Source: Mesorhizobium sp. L2C084A000 (GTDB lineage Bacteria > Pseudomonadota > Alphaproteobacteria > Rhizobiales > Rhizobiaceae). From it: a stretch of 64,000 nt of DNA. The position numbers and the translations under genes are program-made. Below, piece after piece: positions 1 through 8,760 of this stretch. The stretch is taken from positions 727,672-791,671 of the forward strand of contig NZ_AYWX01000001.1 of assembly GCF_000502875.1 (NCBI RefSeq), written 5' to 3'. The notes beneath the pieces are model-generated. The model was given only the letters and a program-made list of their open reading frames with translations. It was not told the origin of the DNA and ran no database searches. How positions within the stretch are numbered: position 1 is the first letter of the stretch; each line of letters starts with the position of its first letter.

Positions 1-1
1 C

Positions 2-550
2 TGCCGCAACTGGAACGTCGATCTTGACGACCTGCCCGACCAAGCCTTTCGCGGCATCCATATGGGCGACGTCTGGACAATGCTGCGTCCGCGTCTCCCA
101 GTCGGGCTCGACCAGGCGGAGTGGCTCGCCGCTATCAATGCCCACTACGTCGCGAACCGGGCGAACGCCGTCCCAATCCCCGAGGCGGTCGAGACGATTC
201 GGACCCTGGCTGACCGCGGCGTCCCGCAGGTCTGCGTCTCGAATTCCGGCCGGCAAGTCGTCAATGCCAATCTCGATGCGCTCGGCGTGCTCGATCATAT
301 GAGTCTCACAATCAGCCTCGACGACGTGTCGGCCGGCAAGCCCGACCCCACGCCCTATCGCGAGGCCTGCCGGCAGCTCGCCGTAGCTCCAGAGTCGGTG
401 GTGGCCGTGGAAGACAGCCGCACCGGCACTAAGGCAGCACGAGCCGCCGGTCTGTTCGTGGTTGGCTATCTCCCCAGCGGCGGCCTGCTCGGCGACGTCG
501 ATCTCAGCACCAGCCGTCTGTCGTCGATCCTGGATCTGTTTCCAGGCTGA
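2..550 (+). CDS. HAD-superfamily hydrolase (partial, N-terminus outside window)
   Basis: The reading frame is open to the left edge, so the N-terminal nucleophile motif (DxD) is not visible. What remains is the cap region and the core of a subfamily I phosphatase: a VSNSG motif (motif II Ser/Thr) near nt 236-250, a KPDP motif III lysine near nt 338-350, and the acidic motif IV VEDSRTG near nt 405-425. These are typical of beta-phosphoglucomutase/phosphatase-like HAD proteins that act on small sugar phosphates in the cytoplasm. The gene lies 156 nt upstream of a sugar kinase and an aldolase subunit on the same strand, so it may remove phosphate from an intermediate of the same catabolic route. 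The substrate cannot be told from sequence. Confidence 0.85.
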   Translation, partial: CRNWNVDLDDLPDQAFRGIHMGDVWTMLRPRLPVGLDQAEWLAAINAHYVANRANAVPIPEAVETIRTLADRGVPQVCVSNSGRQVVNANLDALGVLDHMSLTISLDDVSAGKPDPTPYREACRQLAVAPESVVAVEDSRTGTKAARAAGLFVVGYLPSGGLLGDVDLSTSRLSSILDLFPG

Positions 551-706
551 GGGTTTGCGCGTCGTTACCTTCCAGGTGTGCGCTTGACCATGCATTCAGG
601 ATCGTAGCGTGATGGCAACTGATCGATTCACATCGACCGGTAGGAATCCCCCTTGCGCCTCGGCGTCGTGAAACCGCAAACGACACCACACCAGGATGGA
701 CGCTTG

Positions 707-1693
707 ATGAACGACCTCCCCCAAACACTTGCAGCGGACTCGCTCGGGCCAACCGTGGCGATTGGAGAAATCCTGGTAGAGATCGTCGCGAGGCAGACAG
801 GCACCGGCTTCCGGGAACCTATCGACCTCATTGGCCCCTTTCCGAGCGGCGCGCCCGCCATCTTCATCGATCAATGCGCACGTATGGGCGGAGCGGCCGC
901 AATGGTGGGCGTGGTCGGCGACGACGATTTCGGCGTCGTCAACGTGGAGCGCCTGAAGCGGGACGGCGTAGACACTTCCGCCATCGCTGTTTCCCCGGAT
1001 TATCCGACGGGCAGCGCCTTTGTTCGCTACCGCACGGACGGAAGCCGCGATTTCGTCTACAACATCGCCAAATCCGCCGCCGCTCGATTGGAATGGACCC
1101 CGCAGGTCGAGGCGCTGATCGCGCGTTGCGGGCATATCCATGTCATGGGAACGGTGTTCGCAAGTCCCGCAGCCTGGGCGATCACCGAACGCGCGATCCC
1201 GCTGATCAAGGCACGCGGCGGCACGATGTCGCTCGATCCGAACCTGCGCAAGGAATTGCTGGCGCACGGCCAGACCGAGGAGAAATTCGCCGGTCTGGTG
1301 GACGAAGCGGACCTGCTGCTGCCGTCGGGCAATGAATTGTTCCTGGCCGCCGGCACGGACGGCGAGGAACGCGCGATCGAGGCGCTGTTCAGACGAGGGG
1401 TCAAGGAGATCGCCGTGAAGCGCGGCGAACATGGCGCGTCAGCCCGTCAAAGCACCGGAGCCCGCGCCGATTGCCCCGGCCTGATCGTCGAGGAAACGGA
1501 CCCCACCGGGGCCGGCGACTGTTTCGGGGGAGCCTATGTCGCATGCCGGCGGCTGGGCATGGCGCTGCAGACGGCGCTCGAATTCGCCAACGCGGCAGGG
1601 GCGCGCAACGTCACACGCCACGGTCCCATGGAGGGAGCCGGCACGCCGGCCGAGCTGGAAGATTTCATGGCAAGAACGGCGAGAAGAAATTGA
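707..1693 (+). CDS. PfkB-family carbohydrate kinase
   Basis: A 328-residue protein of the ribokinase/PfkB family, which phosphorylates sugars or sugar phosphates with ATP. The C-terminal PfkB signature DPTGAGDCFGGAY (nt 1501-1540) supplies the catalytic aspartate and the anion hole. The N-terminal GEILVEI and the Gly-Gly region AARMGGAAAMVG-type segment match the substrate lid. ATG at 707 is preferred over an in-frame start at 653 because AGGATGGA lies just upstream of it. The stop overlaps the next start (TGATG), so the two genes are translationally coupled. Next to a GatZ/KbaZ homologue, a tagatose-6-phosphate-like kinase role is plausible, but 2-keto-sugar or fructose-type substrates are equally possible. 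Confidence 0.88.
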   Translation: MNDLPQTLAADSLGPTVAIGEILVEIVARQTGTGFREPIDLIGPFPSGAPAIFIDQCARMGGAAAMVGVVGDDDFGVVNVERLKRDGVDTSAIAVSPDYPTGSAFVRYRTDGSRDFVYNIAKSAAARLEWTPQVEALIARCGHIHVMGTVFASPAAWAITERAIPLIKARGGTMSLDPNLRKELLAHGQTEEKFAGLVDEADLLLPSGNELFLAAGTDGEERAIEALFRRGVKEIAVKRGEHGASARQSTGARADCPGLIVEETDPTGAGDCFGGAYVACRRLGMALQTALEFANAAGARNVTRHGPMEGAGTPAELEDFMARTARRN

Positions 1694-2961
1694 TGCGTGT
1701 GGCGATCGAAGATTTGCCGGCCCTGCACAGGGACGGGAAGAAAATCGGGGTGACCTCGGTGTGCTCGGCGCACCCGCTGGTGCTTAAAGCCGCACTACGC
1801 CACGGCCGGGAAACCGGCACCACCGTGCTGATCGAGGCGACGTGCAATCAGGTCAATCATCTGGGCGGTTATACGGGCATGACGCCGGCCGATTTCGCGG
1901 CGATGGTGGAAGCGCTCGCGGCAGCCGAGCGGTGCCCGGAAGAGCTGATCGTGCTTGGCGGGGATCATCTCGGCCCTAATCCCTGGAAAGACCGGCCCGC
2001 CGAGGAGGCGATGGCGCAGGCCGGGACGATGGTCGATGCCTATGTCCGCGCCGGCTTCCGCAAGATCCACCTCGATGCTTCGATGGGCTGCGCGGGTGAA
2101 CCGGCGACGCTAGACGACCACACGGTGGCCGGGCGCGCGGCCAGGCTGGCGGGCGTCGCGGAGCAGGCGGCAGCGCAGAGCGGCGGGGCAAGCCCGGTCT
2201 ACATCATCGGGACGGAGGTGCCGCCGCCCGGTGGCGCCGATCACGCTTTGGATGCGATCACCCCGACCAGTCCGGAGGCGGCTAGCCAGACACATGCCAT
2301 TCACGCCCAGGCATTCCAAACCGCCGGGCTTGAAAGCGCATTTTCCCGCGTCATCGGGCTTGTGGTGCAGCCGGGCGTGGAGTTCGGCAACCAGAATGTG
2401 ATTTTCTACGATCGGGCAAAGGCCCGCGACCTGGCGGCAACCCTCGACAGATTGCCGTCGCTCATTTTCGAAGCCCATTCGACGGACTATCAGGGTGAGA
2501 GGCCGTTGCGTGAACTCGTCGAGGACGGCTTCGCCGTCCTCAAGGTCGGACCCGAGCTGACCTTCAAGCTGCGCGAGGCGCTGTACTCGCTCGACCTGAT
2601 CGCTTCCGACCTGGTGCCTGACTATGGCGAGCGGCCGCTTTACCACGCAATGGAAGAGCTGATGCAAGGCACCCCCAAGAATTGGGCAAGCCACTATCAT
2701 GGAAGCGATGCCGACAAGCGGACGCTGCGCCACTACTCCTATTCCGATCGCATCCGATATTATTGGGCGATCCCGCAAGCCCGTGCCGCCTGCAACCGTC
2801 TCTTCGATACGTTGAACGGCCGCAAGGTGCCGGTGATGCTGTTTCTCCAGCACCTGCCTTCTGCAGTCACATGGGCTGACCGCGCCTGCGACGTCGAGGA
2901 GATCGCGATCGGTCACGTCCGGCGGAGCATCGAGGCCTACGCCCGGGCATGCGGCACCTGA
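1693..2961 (+). CDS. gatZ: D-tagatose-bisphosphate aldolase, class II, non-catalytic subunit (GatZ/KbaZ family)
   Basis: A 422-residue protein matching the GatZ/KbaZ family in length and in conserved blocks: GVTSVCSAHPLVLKAA near the N-terminus, EATCNQVNHLGGYTGM, GGDHLGPNPW, and the C-terminal VGPELTFKLREALYSL and KVPVMLFLQHLP. In enterobacteria this subunit stabilises the catalytic partner GatY/KbaY in galactitol or N-acetylgalactosamine breakdown. No GatY-like partner is in the window; it may lie upstream or elsewhere. Many rhizobial sugar operons carry a lone GatZ-like protein beside a PfkB kinase, so the aldolase role is inferred from family only. The start ATG overlaps the kinase stop. 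Confidence 0.88.
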   Translation: MRVAIEDLPALHRDGKKIGVTSVCSAHPLVLKAALRHGRETGTTVLIEATCNQVNHLGGYTGMTPADFAAMVEALAAAERCPEELIVLGGDHLGPNPWKDRPAEEAMAQAGTMVDAYVRAGFRKIHLDASMGCAGEPATLDDHTVAGRAARLAGVAEQAAAQSGGASPVYIIGTEVPPPGGADHALDAITPTSPEAASQTHAIHAQAFQTAGLESAFSRVIGLVVQPGVEFGNQNVIFYDRAKARDLAATLDRLPSLIFEAHSTDYQGERPLRELVEDGFAVLKVGPELTFKLREALYSLDLIASDLVPDYGERPLYHAMEELMQGTPKNWASHYHGSDADKRTLRHYSYSDRIRYYWAIPQARAACNRLFDTLNGRKVPVMLFLQHLPSAVTWADRACDVEEIAIGHVRRSIEAYARACGT

Positions 2962-3018
2962 GATCCTCGTCCGGTCCTTCAAGGCCAGAGCGGATGGGCT
3001 GGCGGGCGGCAGGAACGC

Positions 3019-4365
3019 TTACAACGATGGCCCCAATCGGATCGGACTGCCGTCGCTGAAACGGGATTGACGGAACCTGTAGAGGTTGTGCCCAGTCTCG
3101 TTGCCTTGGACGAGGTCGGACAACACACGGCCGATGCCGGGTCCGATGCCGAAGCCGTGGCCGCTCATCCCGGTCGCTATAACGAGACCCGGGATCGCAG
3201 CGGCGCGATCGACGATGGGCACGACATCAGGCATCGCATCGATCATGCCCGCCCAGCTCGCCTTGAGCGGTACAGTCGTGAACTGAGGGAAAAGCTCCCT
3301 GAACCCGCGGTCGATGGCGCGGAGCGCCGACGTCTCGGGAGCGGGATTGAGGACCCGCATCCGTTCGAAAGGGCTTTCTTCATCCGCGTTCCATCTGCGC
3401 GGCGTCGACCAGCCATCCGGGTATCCTCGCGGCGCGGCCGGCAGGTAGCGCGTGCCGAAGGGATTGGCCATCAGGGCGCTGAAATATTTGCCCGCATGGC
3501 GAAATGCGTCCGGCCCTATGTAGAGTTGGCTGCTGCCTCCCGATGCGAGCGTATACCCGCCATCCTGCCTGCGCCGGAAAGCGATGCGTTCATCCGCGGC
3601 GGCACCGGCGTAGATCTCCGGCATCGGTGCTGTCGCGGCGACGGTCGCCCTGACGCTGAGCTGCGGAATCGAGATGCCGTGGGCGCGCAGAAAGAGCGAC
3701 GTCCACGCGCCGCTGGCGACGACGACGCTCGAGGTCGCGATGCGCCCTTTCTCGGTCCAGACGCCACTGATGCGTCCCGCGGAGATGTCGAGCATACGTG
3801 CCGCGCAATTCTCGATGATCGTCACACCTTCGCGGGCCGCCAGGCGAGCAAGCGCGGGCACCGCGACCCAAGGTTCCGCCCGCATGTCCGATGGGGTGAT
3901 CATTGCGCCTTTGAACGGTCGCGACATGGCCGGGATCAGGCTTGCCAACTCACCTTGGTCGAGGAGACGCGTGTCGACGCCATGAGCCTGGGCAATCTCG
4001 AGAAACTTCGCGAAACCGGCCATCTCCTTGTCTGTCCGCGCAAGATAGGTAACGCCCGTCTGCTTCAGTCCTATGTCCTCGCCACATTCCTGCGCCAGTT
4101 GCCGCCAGAGGCGCTGCGCTTCGATGACGATCGGCAGTTCGTCGGCATCGCGGCCCTGTTGCCGGATCCAGCCCCAATTGCGCGAGGATTGCTCGGCGGC
4201 GATGCGGCCCTTTTCCAGCAGCGTCACCGAGACGTTCCGTCGCGCCAGGAACAGTGCCGTGCTCACGCCAATGACCCCGCCGCCGATGATCACGACGTCC
4301 GAAGTCTTCGGCAGGGGCTGCTGGAACTGGATCGAGGTGGCTTCGGTGAAGGGGAAGATTGTCAA
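3019..4365 (-). CDS. FAD-dependent oxidoreductase, DAO/glycine-oxidase-like family
   Basis: A 448-residue flavoprotein of the D-amino-acid oxidase (DAO) superfamily. The dinucleotide-binding motif VVIIGGGVIGVSTALFLA sits about 25 residues from the proposed start, followed by LLEKGRIAAEQSSRNWGWIR and a C-terminal ATGMSGHGFGIGPGIG FAD-closing motif. Such enzymes oxidise amino acids or secondary amines in the cytoplasm. The start is a TTG at 4363-4365, supported by GAAGGA about 8 nt upstream; a longer open frame to 4542 lacks family similarity. The gene converges on gatZ with a 57-nt gap. It is probably unrelated to the sugar operon, and its substrate is not deducible. Confidence 0.85.
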   Translation of the reverse strand: MTIFPFTEATSIQFQQPLPKTSDVVIIGGGVIGVSTALFLARRNVSVTLLEKGRIAAEQSSRNWGWIRQQGRDADELPIVIEAQRLWRQLAQECGEDIGLKQTGVTYLARTDKEMAGFAKFLEIAQAHGVDTRLLDQGELASLIPAMSRPFKGAMITPSDMRAEPWVAVPALARLAAREGVTIIENCAARMLDISAGRISGVWTEKGRIATSSVVVASGAWTSLFLRAHGISIPQLSVRATVAATAPMPEIYAGAAADERIAFRRRQDGGYTLASGGSSQLYIGPDAFRHAGKYFSALMANPFGTRYLPAAPRGYPDGWSTPRRWNADEESPFERMRVLNPAPETSALRAIDRGFRELFPQFTTVPLKASWAGMIDAMPDVVPIVDRAAAIPGLVIATGMSGHGFGIGPGIGRVLSDLVQGNETGHNLYRFRQSRFSDGSPIRLGPSL

Positions 4366-4585
4366 AGAGCACCGTCCTTCTTGGTATGCTGCGGCGACAT
4401 CCGGTCCACGCTGGCAGCGAGATCTGGGCAGCGATATCTGGCCGCCGTGAAATGTCGATACCACGCGAGGAGATTGATCGTCAGCTACTGCTTGCCGACA
4501 AGGACGGCGACAGATCGCGGGTCTGGAAGTCCCTCTGGACAATGAGTTTTGAAACTGCCGGCCAAAGGCTGGCGACTGTGCAAGC

Positions 4586-4899
4586 GTGCCCCACTATTGC
4601 GTTATCGGCGGCGGCATCGTCGACCTGGCGACGGCCATGCGGCTGGTTGAGACATATCCCGGCTGCAGCCTGATGCTGTTGGCCGGAAATACTGTCCGAG
4701 CCTCGGCCTCGCCGACCTGCTCCCGCACGAAGCAGGCATCCGCGCGCAAGCCGTGCGCAAAGACAGTGCCCTCATCCATGATTTCCTGTTCGCATAAACG
4801 GACCGCATGCTGCACGTCTGCAACGCCCCTTCACCCGCCGCCTCCTCGGCGATCCCGATTGCAGAGATGATTCGAGATCGCCTCATGCAGGGCTGCTGA
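4586..4899 (+). pseudogene. lhgO: L-2-hydroxyglutarate oxidase (LhgO) remnant
   Basis: Two ends of an LhgO-type flavoprotein are fused, with most of the gene (several hundred codons) missing. Frame 2 from ATG 4586 gives the FAD-binding N-terminus MPHYCVIGGGIVDLATAMR and on to CSLMLL. From about 4708 the similarity continues in frame 1 with the family's C-terminus: LADLLPHEAGIRAQAV, then IHDFLF, an in-frame TAA after FA, and RMLHVCNAPSPAASSAIPI up to a TGA at 4897-4899. The internal deletion, the frameshift and the stop show it is dead. It sits about 400 nt outside the left end of the T6SS island. Recognition is from memory of the family. Confidence 0.8.
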
Positions 4900-5308
4900 A
4901 AACGAGGCGGTATGCATGGAGCCGCAACGCCCGCTGAACGCTGGAGTATCCGTCTTGGCCAAGAAAGGGATTGGGGCACCGGCCGCGGGCAACGCAGCTT
5001 TTGCGTCAGAACCAGATCCGCTCACCACCGGGCCAGCAATTCCGCTCCCGGCGAGAAGGTACTTGGCCTGCCGGCTATAGCCGCTCGGCCTCAGGCCTGC
5101 GGTTTCCGCAAGCGTTAGCCTCCTGTGGACGCCGGCATTTTTGGCTGCGCAAAGATCTCAAGCGAAACGACGGCCGACGTCGCAGGTTCGACCGTCATAG
5201 GCATAGCTCGACGAGCTCCCTATGGTACACGTCCACAGAATGCACTGACACTCAAGCCAGCTTGGCTAAGCCAGAAATCTTTAAGTCTTTGAAATGACCT
5301 GACTATTT
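4900..5308. other. non-coding stretch left of the island end, nothing recognised
   Basis: No reading frame here shows a family, codon pattern or ribosome site that would support a gene. The sequence changes from GC-rich to AT-richer toward 5300. It probably holds further decayed sequence left of the insertion point, following on from the LhgO remnant. Confidence 0.5.
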
Positions 5309-5328
5309 ATGGTACCCTTGGCTGGGAC
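5309..5328. other. left attachment-site core (copy of the tRNA-His 3' end)
   Basis: ATGGTACCCTTGGCTGGGAC here matches ATGGTACCGTTGGCTGGGAT at 54751-54770 in 18 of 20 positions and in the same orientation. The second copy is the 3' end (CCA, acceptor and T-arm) of the minus-strand tRNA-His. A direct repeat of a tRNA 3' end at the far boundary of an accessory region is the standard mark of tyrosine-recombinase integration. A weaker similarity may continue (CCCCGGATC versus CTCCGGATC). It is too short to be a functional tRNA. Confidence 0.8.
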
Positions 5329-5382
5329 CTATCCCCGGATCAAGCTATTGTTTTTATTATGTTTTTTCTGCTCCAACGTCCG

Positions 5383-5417
5383 ATTTGTATCACAATAGGT
5401 ATCACAATCTGTAGCAC
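5383..5417 (+). repeat. left-end inverted repeat (putative integrase arm sites)
   Basis: This 35-bp segment pairs as an inverted repeat with 54663-54697 (31 of 35 matches). It contains three spaced copies of a GTATCACA-like octamer (GTATCACA, GTATCACA, GTAGCAC) about 12 nt apart, like direct arm-type repeats bound by tyrosine recombinases. Its distance from the tRNA-derived core (54 nt) mirrors that at the right end (53 nt). From 5418 to the end of clpV at 5631 no gene is seen. Confidence 0.7.
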
Positions 5418-5630
5418 CTTCTCCGCGACCCTTGGATGCCTTCGCCCACAGCGGCCGCAGCGTGTTTGACTAAAGCCACTCGCAGATCCGGTGTCGTGGC
5501 AGGTAAAAGAATACCGTCATTCTTCTAACCGATTGCGTCATACGAATTCACCGCCACCGGCCGCTCCCAGGCTAGTCGGCTCAGCTTGCCTATGCACGAA
5601 GAAGCCGAAGCAAACCGTCATCAACTTTCC

Positions 5631-8438
5631 TTACTCGAAGGAATAGGTGAAGCCCTCCTTGGAGGCGCCGACGGTTACCCTTGTCATCCTTTCGCCCTCG
5701 AGCGAGCGGTTCAGCACGCCGCGGCTCAGTTCCGGCAGCAGCGTGTTGCTCAGGATGGCATCGATCATCCGCCCGCCGGATTCGATCTCGGTGCAGCGGG
5801 CCTTGACCAGATCCATGACACCGTCGCCGATCACCAATTCCGCATCGTTGGTTGCACGCAGCCGGCGAGCAATCTTGGCGAACTGATGACGGGTGATCGC
5901 TTCGATCATCGAATCCGAGAGCGGATAGTAAGGAATGGTCACCACCCGGCCGAGAAAGGCCGCCGGGAAGACCTTCAGCAACGGGCCGCGCAAGGCGGTG
6001 TCCAGATCATCGAGCCCGGCCCGCAGCGTGCCGTTCCTGGTGCGGTCCATGATGACTTCCGAGCCGACATTCGAGGTGAGCAGGATCAGCGTGTTCTTGA
6101 AGTCGATCCGCCGGCCCTCGCTGTCGTCCATCATCCCCTTGTCGAAAACCTGGAAGAAGATTTCGTGCACATCCGGATGCGCCTTCTCGACCTCGTCGAG
6201 CAGGATCACCGAATAGGGTTTTCTGCGCACCGCTTCGGTCAGGATGCCGCCCTTTCCGTAGCCAACATAACCGGGCGGCGCGCCTTTGAGCGTCGAGACC
6301 GTATGCGCCTCCTGGAACTCGGACATGTTGATCGAGATCAGGTTCTGCTCCCCGCCATAGAGCGTTTCGGCGAGCGCCAATGCGGTTTCGGTCTTGCCGA
6401 CGCCCGAGGGGCCGCAGAGCAGGAAGACGCCCACCGGCTTTTCCGGCGCGCCAAGCCCGGCGCGGCTGGTCTGCACGCGTTTGGCGATCATCTCCATGGC
6501 GTGACCTTGGCCGACGACCCGCTCCGAAAGCGTGGTGGCGAGCTTGAGCGCCTTTTCGGTCTGGCTGGACAGCATCCGTCCGGTCGGGATGCCGGTCCAG
6601 TCCTGGACCACGGCGGCCACTGCGTTGCGGTCTACCGATGGCAGGATCAACGGTGTTTCGCCTTGTGCCTCGGCCAGCTCGGCCATCAGCTCTCGCAACC
6701 GGGCGAGATCGGCGGCAGGATCAGGTGGGTCGGCAGCGTCCGGTGTCTCCGCATCGGTATTGGCGGCCTTGGCTTTAGCTGTTTTGGTATTCGTGGTTTC
6801 CGCCTTCGCCGTTTCAGCCTTGGGCGGCTCAGTCTTGGGCACCTTGGTCCTTTCTGCGTCCGCCGCTGCCGTTTCAGCGGCAGCCGCCGCATCGAGCGGG
6901 ACTCCTTCGCCGCGCAGCTTGGCGCGTAATTCGAGGATCTCGGCGACAAGTGTCTTTTCACGATCCCAGCGCTGCTGCGCTACGGCCAGGGTGACCTTGG
7001 TTTCGGAAAGCCCGGTCTCGACGCGCGCCTGCCGGTCGGCGACCTCGATGCCGATCGCGGCCTCGCGGCCGATGATGCCGCGCTCGACCTCCAGCGCCTG
7101 GCGGCGGCGCATGATGTCCTCGACCTCGGCCGGCGTGGCGTGCTGCGATATGGCGACACGGGCGCAGGCGGTGTCGAGAAGGCTCACGGCCTTATCAGGC
7201 AGTTGCCGTGCCGGGATATAGCGATGTGACAGGCCGACCGCCGCTTCGATCGCCTCATCGAGTATCTGCACCTTGTGGTGCTGCTCCAGGACGCCAGCCA
7301 CACCGCGTAACATCAGAACGGCCACCGCCTCCGACGGCTCTTCGATCTTGACCACTTGGAAACGGCGGGTCAGCGCCGGGTCCTTCTCGATGTGCTGCTT
7401 GTATTCGGCCCAGGTCGTTGCCGCGATGGTGCGAAGTTCGCCGCGCGCCAGCGCGGGCTTCAGGAGATTGGCCGCGTCGCCGGTTCCAGCAGCGCCGCCG
7501 GCGCCGATCAAGGTGTGGGCCTCATCGATGAAGAGGATGACGGGGGTCTCGGACGACTGCACCTCATCAATGACAGCTTTCAGTCGTTTTTCGAACTCAC
7601 CCTTTACGCTTGCTCCCGCCTGCATCAATCCGACATCAAGCATGCGTACACTGACGCCTTGCAGTGGGAGCGGCACATCGTCCTGGGCGATGCGCAAGGC
7701 AAAACCTTCAACGACCGCGGTCTTGCCGACTCCAGCCTCGCCGGTCAGGATCGGATTGTTTTGCCGCCGTCGCATCAGGATATCGACGATCTGCCTGATC
7801 TCCGGATCGCGGCCGACAACAGGGTCGATCTTGCCGTCGCGGGCGCGCTGGGTCAGGTCGGTGGCATATTTCGCCAGCGCCGAATCCCCGCCCGAAGCCC
7901 GCCGCGGTGCCTCCGCTGCGGAGACCGTAGTCGAGGCGCCGGCTTCGAGTGAGCCCTCCATCACATCGGCAAACCGCGCGATGACCGCGTCGACGTCGAT
8001 CTTGTCGAACTCGCCGCTGATCTTCGACAGCAGGCCTTCCAGCACCGGCGTCTTCAGGCAAGCAAGAAGAATATGTGCGCTGCGGACTTCCTCGACGCCG
8101 AACTCAAGCGTTGCAAGGTTCCAGGCTTCCTGGATGGCGTGGAAGATATGGTCGGAAAATTCCTCGATCGACGTTGCGCCATAAGGCAGCTTATCCACCG
8201 CGCGGGTCATATCGGCTGTAAGCCGGCTCGCATCCACCCCCGCATCGGCGACTATCATTTGCATATCCGAGCGGTCGGAAAGCACCAGTTGCTCGATGAA
8301 GTGGACGAGTTCGACGTAAGGATTGCCGCGCAGTTTGGCGGTGTCTGCTGCAGCCTTGAAGGCGCGCAGGCCAACAGGATTGAGCTTGCCGACCAGTTCC
8401 TTGCGTTTGAAGGTCTGCGATGACCGGCGCTGTTCCAT
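5631..8438 (-). CDS. tssH: T6SS sheath-recycling AAA+ ATPase ClpV (TssH)
   Basis: A 935-residue Clp/Hsp100 ATPase that disassembles contracted TssB/TssC sheaths in the cytoplasm. Seen: an N-terminal double Clp-N domain (residues 1-160), first AAA module with Walker A GEAGVGKTAVVEG near residue 230 and Walker B ILFIDEAHTLIG, a coiled-coil middle domain, second AAA module with GPSGVGKTETALAL near residue 670 and VILLDEVEKAHPDV, and a C-terminal D2-small domain. The start at 8438 is set by GCAGGAG about 8 nt upstream; an upstream ATG at 8480 has no such site. Unusual is a low-complexity Ala/Lys/Thr/Glu/Pro-rich insert at about residues 512-575 between the middle domain and AAA2. The gene is divergent from tssA and ends about 210 nt from the left inverted repeat of the island. 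Confidence 0.96.
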   Translation of the reverse strand: MEQRRSSQTFKRKELVGKLNPVGLRAFKAAADTAKLRGNPYVELVHFIEQLVLSDRSDMQMIVADAGVDASRLTADMTRAVDKLPYGATSIEEFSDHIFHAIQEAWNLATLEFGVEEVRSAHILLACLKTPVLEGLLSKISGEFDKIDVDAVIARFADVMEGSLEAGASTTVSAAEAPRRASGGDSALAKYATDLTQRARDGKIDPVVGRDPEIRQIVDILMRRRQNNPILTGEAGVGKTAVVEGFALRIAQDDVPLPLQGVSVRMLDVGLMQAGASVKGEFEKRLKAVIDEVQSSETPVILFIDEAHTLIGAGGAAGTGDAANLLKPALARGELRTIAATTWAEYKQHIEKDPALTRRFQVVKIEEPSEAVAVLMLRGVAGVLEQHHKVQILDEAIEAAVGLSHRYIPARQLPDKAVSLLDTACARVAISQHATPAEVEDIMRRRQALEVERGIIGREAAIGIEVADRQARVETGLSETKVTLAVAQQRWDREKTLVAEILELRAKLRGEGVPLDAAAAAETAAADAERTKVPKTEPPKAETAKAETTNTKTAKAKAANTDAETPDAADPPDPAADLARLRELMAELAEAQGETPLILPSVDRNAVAAVVQDWTGIPTGRMLSSQTEKALKLATTLSERVVGQGHAMEMIAKRVQTSRAGLGAPEKPVGVFLLCGPSGVGKTETALALAETLYGGEQNLISINMSEFQEAHTVSTLKGAPPGYVGYGKGGILTEAVRRKPYSVILLDEVEKAHPDVHEIFFQVFDKGMMDDSEGRRIDFKNTLILLTSNVGSEVIMDRTRNGTLRAGLDDLDTALRGPLLKVFPAAFLGRVVTIPYYPLSDSMIEAITRHQFAKIARRLRATNDAELVIGDGVMDLVKARCTEIESGGRMIDAILSNTLLPELSRGVLNRSLEGERMTRVTVGASKEGFTYSFE

Positions 8439-8760
8439 CGAACGTGCTCCTGCAATCTGCCAGTCCATAACCTGGCACATAAGCCGTCACTTGACAAAGC
8501 GCGTGATGGACGGGGCTCGATACGCGGCTCAGCCGCTACCTTGCGTTTGTGGAAAGTCCCGCACCACCAGCCGCAAATAACCACGGAATTGCCGGCCTCC
8601 ATGCATTGCATTTCACAATCGGGGTTCGGCAATCACGCTCAAGAGGCGGCGGCATTTAAGCTTCTGTTAATTTTTAAGCAGTCGTCGAATTGTGGTAAAG
8701 TACAACGGTGTGATAACGTTGGGTCACGTACGGTTTGAGGGCCGGTCGCTGGGGGTTGGT
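8439..8760. promoter_or_regulatory. divergent intergenic region between clpV and tssA
   Basis: About 320 nt with no gene. It must hold the outward promoters for clpV (leftward) and the main tss operon (rightward). It turns AT-rich near 8655-8700 just ahead of tssA. I could not assign confident -35/-10 boxes; no sigma-54 element with proper spacing is present. Confidence 0.5.

Noticed and set aside
3067..4545. Long plus-strand open frame opposite the FAD oxidoreductase
   Set aside because: High-GC antisense frame with Arg/Asp/Ala-rich content and no family motif; the minus strand has the clear flavoprotein.
4900..5308. Small open frames left of the island
   Set aside because: No ribosome sites, no family features and stop-rich alternatives; treated as non-coding.
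5309..5340. Second tRNA gene
   Set aside because: Only the 3' end is present; no anticodon or D arm follows.
5586..6929. Long plus-strand open frame opposite clpV
   Set aside because: Mirror frame of clpV with no motifs; clpV is certain.
8471..8500. Sigma-54-like TGGCAC in front of clpV/tssA
   Set aside because: The GC element at the required distance is missing, on both strands.
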